Shown here in pieces: positions 35,163 through 43,199 of a stretch of DNA of 64,000 bases (position 1 is the stretch's first letter; every line of letters begins with the position of its first letter). A program made the position numbers and the translations under genes. The notes below the pieces were generated by a model, which worked only from the letters and a program-made list of their open reading frames with translations, searched no databases and had not been told where the DNA came from. This DNA is from Microvirga ossetica (GTDB taxonomy: Bacteria; Pseudomonadota; Alphaproteobacteria; Rhizobiales; Beijerinckiaceae). Location of the stretch: NCBI RefSeq assembly GCF_002741015.1, contig NZ_CP016616.1:5358501-5422500 (forward strand), written 5' to 3'.

Positions 35163-36632
35163 TTACGTGCGCACGAATTCCGGCTTGAGGGCGCGGTACA
35201 GGCTGCGGAATGCGTCGATCCGGGGGCGGTAGAGTTCGACGAGATCCGGCTGCGGATCGACGGTCTCGAGGATGCTCGGCGGGGTGCATACGGCTTCCGC
35301 CGCCTCGCCGGTCGCGGCGAGGCGTGCGAGGCGCGCTGCGCCGAAGGCCGGTCCCTTGTCGCTGCCCTTGTAGCGCACCATCGGGACGTTCAGGACGCTG
35401 GCGAAGATCTTGGCCCAGAAGACGCTGCGCGATCCTCCGCCGATCATGCCCGCATAGGCCAGCGGCGTGCCGGCCTGCTCGAGGCATTGCTTCGCATCGG
35501 CGAAACTGAAGGCGACGCCCTCCAGGACCGCCTGCACGAGATCCGTCTGCTGCGTCTCCGGCGAGAGCCCGAAGAAGACGCCGCGCGCGTAAGGATCGTT
35601 GTGCGGGGTTCGCTCTCCCGCAAGAAAGGGCAGGAAGAGGAGGCTGGACGGGGTGCGATAGGCGGCCTCCGTCTCGCGCAGAAGCTCGCCGATGTCTCGT
35701 TTCAGAAGGTTCGCGGCCCAGGCGAGGCAGCTCGCCGCGTTCAGCATGGCTGCCATCTGAAACCAGCGCCCGGGCACCGCGTGGCAGAAGGAATGCACCA
35801 CCGCTTCGGGCGCCGGGCTGAACTCCCGTGTGGTGACGAAGAGCTGGCCGGACGTGCCGAGCGAGATGAAGGCCGATCCGTCCTCGATGGCGCCCAGGCC
35901 AACCGCGCCGGCAGCCGCATCGCCGCCACCGCCCGCGACGACGACATTGCCTTGCAGACCCCACTGCTGCGCGATCTCGCCACGCACGGTGCCCGAGGGC
36001 TGCGAGCCCTCGACGAGATCTGGCATATGAGCGCGGCTCAGGCCCGTTGCGGCCAGTGCCGCATCCGACCAGTCGCGCCTCGCCTCGTCGAGCCACCAGG
36101 TGCCGGCGGCATCGGACATCTCCGTCACGACCGCGCCGGTCAGTTTGAGACGGATGTAGTCCTTCGGCAGCATCACCTTGCGGATTGCGCGGAAGATCTC
36201 CGGTTCATGCCGCGCGACCCACAGCAGTTTCGGCGCCGTGAAGCCCGGCATGGGGATCACGCCCATGGCATGCGAGAGATCCGGGTGCTTGGCGCCGAGC
36301 TCCTGAGCCTCCCGGAAGGAGCGGCCGTCGTTCCAGAGAATCGCCGGGCGAAGAGGCTGTTCGTTCTCGTCGAGCAGAACCGCGCCGTGCATCTGCCCCG
36401 ACAGGCCGATCCCGCGGATATCCGCGAATGCGGACGCATTCGTTACGCGCAGTTGCTCGACGGCTCTCTGCACCGCCTGCCACCAGGCCTCGGGGTCCTG
36501 CTCCGACCAGAGATCGTGCGGGCGGGAGACTTTTAGCGGGACATCCGCCTCGGCAACCGCATTCTGCCCGTCATCCACGAGAACCGCCTTCACGGCGGAA
36601 GTGCCGACATCGATGCCGAGATAATGAGGCAC
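35163..36632 (-). CDS. xylB: Xylulokinase (FGGY family)
   Basis: 489 residues. It phosphorylates D-xylulose to D-xylulose-5-phosphate. Motifs: YLGIDVGTSAVKAVLVDD, GIGLSGQMHGAVLLDENEQPLRPAILWNDGR (XylB-specific GQMHG), LPKDYIRLKLTG, VVVAGGGGDAAAGAVGLGAI and FLPFLAGERTPHNDPYARG. The best start is GTG 36632, with GGGAGC upstream and the glycine-rich loop right after; an upstream frame to 36683 adds unlikely residues. Read in the same direction as the sugar operon but separated from it by a 267-bp gap. With AraB it gives two entries into xylulose-5-phosphate. Confidence 0.93.
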   Translation of the reverse strand: MPHYLGIDVGTSAVKAVLVDDGQNAVAEADVPLKVSRPHDLWSEQDPEAWWQAVQRAVEQLRVTNASAFADIRGIGLSGQMHGAVLLDENEQPLRPAILWNDGRSFREAQELGAKHPDLSHAMGVIPMPGFTAPKLLWVARHEPEIFRAIRKVMLPKDYIRLKLTGAVVTEMSDAAGTWWLDEARRDWSDAALAATGLSRAHMPDLVEGSQPSGTVRGEIAQQWGLQGNVVVAGGGGDAAAGAVGLGAIEDGSAFISLGTSGQLFVTTREFSPAPEAVVHSFCHAVPGRWFQMAAMLNAASCLAWAANLLKRDIGELLRETEAAYRTPSSLLFLPFLAGERTPHNDPYARGVFFGLSPETQQTDLVQAVLEGVAFSFADAKQCLEQAGTPLAYAGMIGGGSRSVFWAKIFASVLNVPMVRYKGSDKGPAFGAARLARLAATGEAAEAVCTPPSILETVDPQPDLVELYRPRIDAFRSLYRALKPEFVRT

Positions 36633-36808
36633 GCCCAAGCTCCCTGTTTGCTGCCGGCCAAGGACCACGCGGAAAGGGAGCATATAGCCCAGTCCGGCCG
36701 TCTAGGCATACAGGTGATAAAATCCAGAGGGCCGGCCATGAAAAAATCTCGTGGTCGAATTGTCGCCCGGATATTTAAACGGGATCGGCACGCCCCAAAT
36801 AGTTCGGC

Positions 36809-37525
36809 ATGTCTCAGAATGCCAAAAACCAGTCCGAGTTCACCCGTCCCGATGTACCGTCTTCGGCGGCCGCGCTGAGCGCTGCCGTACGACTGCATCT
36901 GGGAAAGCAATTACGTGCCCTCTACGGCGATCCCGCTGAGGACAAGCTGCCGCGCGATCTCGCGCGGCTCGCCGATCGCGTCGCGCAGGTCATCCGCGCC
37001 CATACGGAGCCGGTCGATCAGGTCTTCATCAACGGCGTGATGGATGCGCTGCCGAACCTGCGCGCCTTCGCTCTCTCGCTGACGGGCAAGGTCGATCAGG
37101 CGGAGGATCTGGTGCAGGATACGGTGCTCAAGGCGCTGACCAAGCAGGACACCTTCGAATCCGGCACGAACCTCCAGGCCTGGCTCTTCACGATCCTGCG
37201 CAACGGCTTCTATTCGACGCACCGCAAGACGAGCCGCGAGGTCGAGGACGGAGACGGGACGCATGCCGCAAGCATGATCGCGATCCCCGATCAGGAGGAC
37301 AAGCTCGCGCTGCAGGATCTCTCGACCGCGCTCGATAAGCTGCCCCAGGAACAGCGCGAGGCCATCATCCTCATCGGTGCCGAAGGCATGTCTTACGAGG
37401 ATGCGGCAGAGGCCCTCGGCGTGAAGGTCGGCACCATCAAGAGTCGCGTCAACCGCGCCCGCAACCGGCTTGCCGAACTGATGGGTACGACACGGTTCGA
37501 CCACGACCACGCGGCGAGCGCCTGA
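36809..37525 (+). CDS. EcfG-type RNA polymerase sigma factor with an N-terminal NepR-like segment
   Basis: 238 residues. From about residue 68 it is an ECF sigma factor of the alphaproteobacterial general-stress (EcfG/ECF15) kind: region 2 is NGVMDALPNLRAFALSLTG with DQAEDLVQDTVLKALT and NLQAWLFTILRNGFYSTHRK, and region 4 is LPQEQREAIILIGAEGMSYEDAAEALGVKVGTIKSRVNRARNRL. Typical EcfG proteins are about 180 residues. The extra N-terminus (about 28-62) reads LGKQLRALYGDPAEDKLPRD followed by a second helix, resembling the anti-sigma factor NepR. No phyR or separate nepR is adjacent. It may be a self-inhibited paralogue of EcfG. Confidence 0.88.
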   Translation: MSQNAKNQSEFTRPDVPSSAAALSAAVRLHLGKQLRALYGDPAEDKLPRDLARLADRVAQVIRAHTEPVDQVFINGVMDALPNLRAFALSLTGKVDQAEDLVQDTVLKALTKQDTFESGTNLQAWLFTILRNGFYSTHRKTSREVEDGDGTHAASMIAIPDQEDKLALQDLSTALDKLPQEQREAIILIGAEGMSYEDAAEALGVKVGTIKSRVNRARNRLAELMGTTRFDHDHAASA

Positions 37526-37557
37526 CAAGATCCTTTCCAAGATCCCTTTAATGAATG

Positions 37558-37596
37558 CACGGCGTACGCCTCACCATCATGTGAGCGGACGCCGTG
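37558..37596. terminator. Hairpin after the sigma-factor gene
   Basis: Arms CACGGCGT (37558-37565) and ACGCCGTG (37589-37596), with further partial pairing inside (CGC/GCG and CAC/GTG), form a long stem 33 bp after the sigma gene. There is no T-tract, so it may be a weak or factor-dependent terminator. Confidence 0.5.
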
Positions 37597-37753
37597 TGTT
37601 CGTTCGCCTGCTTCCGCAGGGCCTTCTGGCCGGCCCATATGCACAAAATATCAGCGCTTCCGGACAGCATGTTCCTCGAACTTTTGCACCAGCTTCAAGG
37701 TTGAGCTTGTAGCTGGGTGGGCTCGCAATCGCTCTTCTGCCAAGGAGGGGAGC

Positions 37754-38188
37754 ATGGAACACAGGCCTCTGTCCGAACTCAGTACCGTCGCCGACCTGAA
37801 GATCCACGAGGAGGCGAAGGCCCCGGTCGTCCTGTCGAAGCGGGAACGCCTGGACCGCTGGATCGAGCTTCTCGACAAAAGTCCCGACCGGGAGCTGAAG
37901 ACCCTCGACGAGATCGAGTGGAAGCCCGAGGCCGAGCGGCGGGCGCTCCGCGCCGACGGGTCGGCCCTGACGATCGCCTATGCCGACCCGGTGCTGCGGA
38001 CGGCCGGGCTTCTCAGCGACAGGTTCGGGGATGCGGTCGATTTCTTCCAGATCTCCGAGCACGACGCCCATATCGTCCTATGCTCGTGCCATGGCGGGGA
38101 GTCGATGCGTGCCGAGGAAGCGGCTCGCCGGGTCCGCGGGATCCGTTCGCCCAGCCTCTGGTCGCTCTATTTCGGCTGGTTTCGATAA
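37754..38188 (+). CDS. Conserved hypothetical protein, 144 residues
   Basis: Not recognised. An AAGGAGGGG ribosome site just before ATG 37754 and consistent codon use indicate a real gene. The N-terminal half is charged and probably helical (SKRERLDRWIELLDKSPDREL); the C-terminal half has FFQISEHDAHIVLCSCHGGE, with CxC close to a His, which could bind a metal. It follows the sigma-factor gene by 228 bp in the same direction and ends before a strong shared hairpin. No function proposed. Confidence 0.72.
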   Translation: MEHRPLSELSTVADLKIHEEAKAPVVLSKRERLDRWIELLDKSPDRELKTLDEIEWKPEAERRALRADGSALTIAYADPVLRTAGLLSDRFGDAVDFFQISEHDAHIVLCSCHGGESMRAEEAARRVRGIRSPSLWSLYFGWFR

Positions 38189-38193
38189 GATCG

Positions 38194-38230
38194 GCCCGGC
38201 CCTGGCTCCACCGAGATGCCAGGGCCGGGC
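38194..38230. terminator. Bidirectional hairpin terminator between convergent hypotheticals
   Basis: Perfect 13-bp arms GCCCGGCCCTGGC (38194-38206) and its complement (38218-38230) with an 11-base loop, directly between the stops of two converging genes. Confidence 0.75.
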
Positions 38231-38259
38231 ATAGGGGTGGTGCAGGCGCTCCCTCGCAC

Positions 38260-38550
38260 TCAAGGGCGATTGTACCGCTCGCGCAGCCGCTCCACCTCGC
38301 GCTGCAACGCGTCGAGCCCGCGGGCGATGTCTTTCCCCATGCCCTCGACGATACCCGCATTGGCGGCCACATCCGGGCAATCGAGCGTTCCATCCCGGCG
38401 GTGCCGGGGCGCGATGCCGCCCTGCGGGGTCAGCAGATAGGCGCAGCCCGTATCCTCGTCCCGCCAGACGACGGGCTGTTCGAGCGCTGCGGCCGGACAG
38501 GCCGACAACACCGCAAGGGCAAGGCCGCACCATCGGACGGTCGTCTTCAT
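38260..38550 (-). CDS. Small secreted hypothetical protein
   Basis: 96 residues. Sec-type signal peptide MKTTVRWCGLALAVLSACPAAALE, probably cut after AAA. The mature part is about 73 residues with two cysteines (DTGCAYLLTP and DGTLDCPD) that could form one disulfide, ending in a charged helix ALQREVERLRERYN. No family recognised. It is read toward the shared hairpin at 38194-38230. Confidence 0.68.
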   Translation of the reverse strand: MKTTVRWCGLALAVLSACPAAALEQPVVWRDEDTGCAYLLTPQGGIAPRHRRDGTLDCPDVAANAGIVEGMGKDIARGLDALQREVERLRERYNRP

Positions 38551-38627
38551 GTCTCAACCTCCAGCTTCGAACCCTGTCGTCCAGGCAATGCCCGCCCGAG
38601 CGACCATGTTCCTGGGAGAAACTCTCA

Positions 38628-38728
38628 CCTCATCCTGAGGAGGCGCGTAAGCGCCGTCTCGAAGGAGATTTCAGTGGTCTCTGGATCCTCCTTCGAGACG
38701 CAGACTACGTCTGCTCCTCAGGATGAGG
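38628..38728. repeat. Nested palindromic repeat in the 342-bp gap before the GT39 gene
   Basis: The gap 38551-38892 has no gene. It holds perfect 14-bp outer arms CCTCATCCTGAGGA (38628-38641) and its complement (38715-38728), and 12-bp inner arms GTCTCGAAGGAG (38656-38667) and its complement (38688-38699). Such elements are common between genes of Rhizobiales. The rest of the gap shows nothing. Confidence 0.75.
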
Positions 38729-38892
38729 GTTTGGAGAAAGCCAAGCAATGCGCTGGGCCTTGAGATCCTACCCGCTACCTTCCGTCAATTTGACTTCATG
38801 CCGGGTTTGGAGGACATGACGCGGCTTGATGGACCTGTGCCCGTGGGGAATCCTGTCGGGACGAAGGCTTGTTGCCGCCTCCGGAGTGATTG

Positions 38893-40602
38893 ATGGACGG
38901 TTCTGTCCCCCAGCAGCGGATGTCTCTGCGCCACCTATCCGTGGCCCAGCTGACGAACGTCGTCGAGCGGAGCCATGCCCGCCTGTGCGCGGTTCTCGTG
39001 CTGCTGTCGCTCGTCTGCTTCCTGCCGGGCTTCACTTCCCTCCAGCCCATGGACCGGGACGAGCCGCGCTATGCGCAGGCATCCAAGCAAATGCTGGAGA
39101 CAGGGGATTTCGTCGATATCCGCTTCCAGGACGAGGCGCGGCACAAGAAGCCTGTCGGCATCTACTGGATGCAGAGCGCCAGCGTCGCCATCGGCCAGGC
39201 GCTCGGCGTTCCCGAGGCGCACACCACCATCTTCCTCTATCGGCTTCCATCCCTGTTCGGCGCCATCGCAACGGTTCTGCTGACCTATTGGGCGGCTTTG
39301 GCCTTCTTCGGGAGGCGAGGGGCCTTCCTGACCGCGGCGCTCATGGCGACCTGCGTCATCCTGATGGTCGAGGCGCGGCTCGCGAAGACCGATGCCATGC
39401 TGACGGCCTGTTCAGTGGCGGTGATGGGCGGGCTGGCCCGGGCCTATCTGAGCCGAGGTGCGGGCGTGCTTCCGCGGCGGGCGCTGCTGATCTTCTGGAC
39501 GGGCTTTGCTCTTGGAGTCCTCATCAAAGGACCGCTGATCCTGATGTTCGCGGGCCTAACGGCCGCGGTTCTCTGCTATAGGGAGCGCTCAGCACGCTGG
39601 CTCCTCACCCTGCGGCCGGGGCTCGGCGCCCTCTTCACCCTGGCGGTCGTGCTGCCCTGGTTCGTCGCCATCGCGCTCAAGACCGGTGGCGCCTTCTATT
39701 CCGAGGCCGTCGGCCACGATATGCTCGGCAAGGTCGGCACTGCCCAGAAATACCACTGGGCCCCGCCAGGCTTCTATCTGATCTCGTTCTTCGCCACCTT
39801 CTGGCCCGGCGCCATCCTGGCGGCCATTGCGGTGCCGTTCGCCTGGATCCACCGCCGCGAGGAGACGGTGGCCTTTGCGCTGGCCTGGATCGTGCCGTCC
39901 TGGATCGTCTTCGAGGCGGTGCCGACCAAGCTGCCCCATTACACGCTGCCCCTGCTTCCGGCGGTTGCGATCCTTACCGTCATGGCCATCGCGCGGCACT
40001 TCGTCGGTCCCCATCGGCCGGCGGCCAAGCTCGCTACGATCCTGATCCCGTTCATCCCGGTCGGCCTCACCATCGGCCTGTCGGCGGTCGGCTGGACCTT
40101 CGATGGGATGGTGCCTTTCCGCGCCCTGCCGGCGCTCGTGATCTCCTCGCTCCTCGCGCTTTGGGCCTGGTGGCTTTTCGTGAAGAACCGGATGGTCCCG
40201 ACCCTCTGGGTGAGCTTCGCCTCGGCGGCCTTCCTCTCCATCGGCGTCTTCGGTTTCGCCCAGCTCGACCTGCGCTCGCTCAAGGTGTCGGATCGTCTTG
40301 CCGAGGTCGCCCGCAACGTGCCCTGCGAGAGCCCGCAGGTCGCGACCCTCGGCTATCGCGAGCCCAGCCTGGTCTTCCTGACCGGTACGAATCTCGACAT
40401 GGTCGAAACCGGGGCCGAGGCCGCCGCATTCCTGCGCTCTGGCGGCTGCCGGGTCGTCTTCGTGGAAAAGCGCTTCGAGGGCGAGTTCCGGGCGGAGAAC
40501 GAGCGCCTGAAGCAGCAGCCCGTGCTCTCGACCCGGGTTCAGGGATTCAATATCAACAGTGGGCGGCGGGTCGATATCGCGGCCTATGCAACGGGCTTCT
40601 AA
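38893..40602 (+). CDS. GT39-family (ArnT/PMT-like) integral-membrane glycosyltransferase
   Basis: 569 residues. About ten transmembrane helices, starting at LCAVLVLLSLVCFLPGF, with the first periplasmic loop MDRDEPRYAQASKQMLETGD holding the D-E pair that binds the lipid-phosphate donor in ArnT-type enzymes, and DEARHKKPVGIYWMQ after it. A soluble periplasmic C-terminus follows the last helix. Such enzymes move a sugar from polyprenyl phosphate to lipid A, core LPS or a protein. ATG 38893 is used; a TTG lies 3 bp upstream. The GT2 synthase and LAB_N genes follow at once, making a likely functional unit. Confidence 0.85.
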   Translation: MDGSVPQQRMSLRHLSVAQLTNVVERSHARLCAVLVLLSLVCFLPGFTSLQPMDRDEPRYAQASKQMLETGDFVDIRFQDEARHKKPVGIYWMQSASVAIGQALGVPEAHTTIFLYRLPSLFGAIATVLLTYWAALAFFGRRGAFLTAALMATCVILMVEARLAKTDAMLTACSVAVMGGLARAYLSRGAGVLPRRALLIFWTGFALGVLIKGPLILMFAGLTAAVLCYRERSARWLLTLRPGLGALFTLAVVLPWFVAIALKTGGAFYSEAVGHDMLGKVGTAQKYHWAPPGFYLISFFATFWPGAILAAIAVPFAWIHRREETVAFALAWIVPSWIVFEAVPTKLPHYTLPLLPAVAILTVMAIARHFVGPHRPAAKLATILIPFIPVGLTIGLSAVGWTFDGMVPFRALPALVISSLLALWAWWLFVKNRMVPTLWVSFASAAFLSIGVFGFAQLDLRSLKVSDRLAEVARNVPCESPQVATLGYREPSLVFLTGTNLDMVETGAEAAAFLRSGGCRVVFVEKRFEGEFRAENERLKQQPVLSTRVQGFNINSGRRVDIAAYATGF

Positions 40603-40648
40603 GGCCCGGCTCGCCTTTCGAAGGGGTGGCCAGCGATGGCCGTAGCCG

Positions 40649-41383
40649 ATGACTGAATTTTCCCCGGGGCCTCGCGTCAGCGTCGTGGTCCCTGTCAAGA
40701 ACGAAGCGCTCAACATCCTCCCCCTGGTGGAGGAGATCGAACGCGCCTGCGCGCCGCTGGGGCCCTTCGAAGTGGTCTATGTGGACGACGGCTCGACCGA
40801 TGCGACCGTCGAGCAGGTCCTGAGCGCCCGGGCAACGCGGCCGTGGCTGCGCCTCGTCCGGCATGAGGCGAGCTGCGGCCAGAGCGCGGCGGTACGCACC
40901 GGCGTCCATGCCGCGCACGGCCCCATCGTCGTGACTCTGGACGGCGACGGGCAGAACGATCCGGCCTTCATCCCGCAACTGGTGGCGGCCCTCGACGACC
41001 CGTCGGTCGCTTTGGTGGCCGGACAGCGGGTCGGCCGCAAGGACGGCGCCTACAAGAAGTGGCAGTCCCGCATCGCCAACGGGGTGAGGGGGCGGATTTT
41101 GAAGGACGGGACGCGGGATACGGGCTGTGGCCTGAAGGCGTTCCGCCGCGACGTCTATCTCCGGCTGCCCTATTTCGACGCCCTGCACCGCTTCATGCCC
41201 GCCCTGGTCAAGCGCGAGGGGCACCGGATCGCTCATGTGGACGTGGTCGATCGGCCGCGGCATGCCGGGCGCTCCAATTATGGTATGTTCGACCGGCTTT
41301 GGGTCGGCATCCTTGATTTAGCCGGAGTCTGGTGGTTGATCCGCCGCCGCCGCCGCGTTCCCGCAGCTCAGGAAATCGTCTGA
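40649..41383 (+). CDS. GT2-family polyprenyl-phosphate glycosyltransferase (DPM1/ArnC/RgtE-like)
   Basis: 244 residues with a GT-A fold. It begins VSVVVPVKNEALNILPLVEEIE, has VVYVDDGSTDATVEQV and TLDGDGQNDPAFIPQL (DxD-type metal site), then GAYKKWQSRIANGVRGRILKD and the acceptor-side motif DTGCGLKAFRRDVYLRLP. It lacks long C-terminal membrane helices, unlike ArnC. It probably loads a sugar onto polyprenyl phosphate for the upstream GT39. Its TGA overlaps the ATG of the LAB_N gene (TGATG), giving translational coupling. Confidence 0.87.
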   Translation: MTEFSPGPRVSVVVPVKNEALNILPLVEEIERACAPLGPFEVVYVDDGSTDATVEQVLSARATRPWLRLVRHEASCGQSAAVRTGVHAAHGPIVVTLDGDGQNDPAFIPQLVAALDDPSVALVAGQRVGRKDGAYKKWQSRIANGVRGRILKDGTRDTGCGLKAFRRDVYLRLPYFDALHRFMPALVKREGHRIAHVDVVDRPRHAGRSNYGMFDRLWVGILDLAGVWWLIRRRRRVPAAQEIV

Positions 41384-41748
41384 TGTTGATGCGCCTTTCC
41401 CACGATCTGGGACTTTATTTCTACGATCTGGTCGTTGCCCGGTTCGATCTCTGGGCGGCCTTCGGCGTGATCGCCCAGTTCGTGTTCGGCGCCCGCTTCC
41501 TCGTGCAGTGGATCGCGAGCGAGAAGGCGGAAAAGAGCGTCATCCCGGTCGGGTTCTGGATTCTGTCGATCTCCGGCGGCCTGATGACCCTGATCTACGG
41601 CTTTGCCCGCAGCGACATCGTGATCATTCTCGGCCAGGCCTTCTCGATCTTCATCTATATCCGCAACCTGATGCTGATCGCCAAGGAGAAGAAGAAGGCG
41701 GAAGGCGCCGTCGTCTCCGGCTCGGAGGTCGAAGCTTCGGCGGGATAA
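41383..41748 (+). CDS. LAB_N-domain small membrane protein (lipid-A-disaccharide synthase N-terminal-like)
   Basis: 121 residues with about three transmembrane helices. The LAB_N core is WAAFGVIAQFVFGARFLVQWIASEK followed by SVIPVGFWILSISGGLMTLIYGF and the charged tail NLMLIAKEKKKAEG. The family is found fused to or near lipid-A and polyprenyl-glycosyl enzymes. Its molecular role is not established; the fold resembles small transporter-like membrane proteins. Context suggests that it helps move or present the lipid-linked sugar made by the GT2, for use by the GT39. Confidence 0.85.
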   Translation: MLMRLSHDLGLYFYDLVVARFDLWAAFGVIAQFVFGARFLVQWIASEKAEKSVIPVGFWILSISGGLMTLIYGFARSDIVIILGQAFSIFIYIRNLMLIAKEKKKAEGAVVSGSEVEASAG

Positions 41749-41771
41749 GGACGGCCGAAGCGTCAAATTCC

Positions 41772-42968
41772 TCAAGCTGCCCGAGTATCCGTCTCCCGCA
41801 GCCGTGCGAAACCGGCGTCGAGATCGCGCTTGAGATCATCCAGTTCTTCCAGCCCGATATGGAAGCGCAGCGCATGTCCGCCGGGCTCCCATCGGGTCGC
41901 CGTGCGGTAGGTTGCGCAGTTGAACGGGATCACGAGGCTCTCGAACCCACCCCAGGAATAACCCATCCCGAACAGAGCCAGACCGTCGAGCATGGCCGCG
42001 AGCGCCTGGTCGGAGCAGGGCTTGAGGATGATCGAGAACAGGCCCGACGAGCCCTTGAAGTCGCGCTTCCAGATGGCGTGGCCGGGATAGCTCTCGAGGG
42101 CCGGATGCAGCACCCTGGCCACTTCCGGTCGCGCTTCGAGCCAGCGCGCCATCTCGAGCGCCTGCTTCTCGTGCTCCCGCAGGCGCAGCGCCATGGTGCG
42201 CAGGCCCCTCAATCCCAGGAAGACGTCTTCCGGACCCGGACACATGGCAAAGGAATCGTAGGTGTCGCGCAGCGCCTTGAAGCAGCGCTCGTTGGCCGAG
42301 ACCATGCCGAGCAGGAGGTCGGACCCGCCGCTGAGATACTTCGTGCCGGCCTCGATGGCGATGTCCACGCCGCGTTCGTGCGGCGGGAAGAGCAGGGGGG
42401 TGGCCCAGGTATTGTCCATCAGGACCACGGCCCCGTGCCGGTGTGCCACCTCGGCAATGGCGGGAATGTCCTGCATCTCAAGCGATTGTGATCCGGGGGC
42501 TTCCGTCAACACCGCGGCGGTGTTCGGCCGGATCAGAGCTTCGATCCCGGCGCCGATCTGCGGATCGTAATAGGTGGTTTCCACACCAAATTTCTTCAGC
42601 ACGCCGTTACAGAAGTGACGTGTCGGCAGGTAGACCGAATCCGTCACCAGCAGGTGATCGCCGGACTTGAGGCAGGACATCAGTCCGAGCGTCACCGCGG
42701 CCAGACCCGACGGGGCAAGGACGGTGCCTGCCGCGCCGGTCAGCTCGGTCCAGGCCGTTTCAAGGGAATTCGTGGTCGGAGTCCCTTTCGTTCCATAGGA
42801 ATAGCGGCCGCGCCGGTGCAGGAGATCGTCGGTCGTCGGGTACAGGACCGTGGAGCCGCGATAGATCGGCGTGTTGATGAAGCCGTACTGGTCGAACGGC
42901 TCCCGTCCGGCATGAACGAGACGGGTGCGTTCGGATATATTTTGGGGCTTTGGGGGGAGTTTTGACAT
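41772..42968 (-). CDS. metC: Cystathionine beta-lyase
   Basis: 398-residue PLP enzyme that cleaves cystathionine to homocysteine, pyruvate and ammonia in methionine biosynthesis. Conserved: TRLVHAGREPFDQYGFINTPIYRGSTVLY at the N-terminus, RYSYGTKGTPTTNSLE, VLMDNTWATPLLFPPHERGVDIA and the PLP-lysine segment EAGTKYLSGGSDLLLGM near residue 208. C-terminal GYSWGGFESL and RFHIGLEELDDL are typical of MetC. Single leftward gene; no SAM-riboswitch-like element was recognised upstream. Confidence 0.93.
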   Translation of the reverse strand: MSKLPPKPQNISERTRLVHAGREPFDQYGFINTPIYRGSTVLYPTTDDLLHRRGRYSYGTKGTPTTNSLETAWTELTGAAGTVLAPSGLAAVTLGLMSCLKSGDHLLVTDSVYLPTRHFCNGVLKKFGVETTYYDPQIGAGIEALIRPNTAAVLTEAPGSQSLEMQDIPAIAEVAHRHGAVVLMDNTWATPLLFPPHERGVDIAIEAGTKYLSGGSDLLLGMVSANERCFKALRDTYDSFAMCPGPEDVFLGLRGLRTMALRLREHEKQALEMARWLEARPEVARVLHPALESYPGHAIWKRDFKGSSGLFSIILKPCSDQALAAMLDGLALFGMGYSWGGFESLVIPFNCATYRTATRWEPGGHALRFHIGLEELDDLKRDLDAGFARLRETDTRAA

Positions 42969-43199
42969 TGCTTCAAGGGCTTGCTGAGGAGGTCACGATC
43001 TGAAACCGGGCAGGCCCTGCCGTCAAGTCAGGCAAGAAATGCCTTCCATCAAGACTTGACCAGTGATTAATCATGGAATGTGATGGATCTCGATGCCGCC
43101 TCAACCGAGGTGGCGCGGAACGGTCTATTCGGGGCTCGGCTGGGGGGTAATAACCATAAACGGTCGAGCCATGTCGAACTATTGGGAGAAGATACCAAC

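Noticed and set aside
42969..43199. Possible SAM-riboswitch upstream of metC
   Set aside because: No recognisable SAM-I or SAM-II core could be found by eye on the minus strand.
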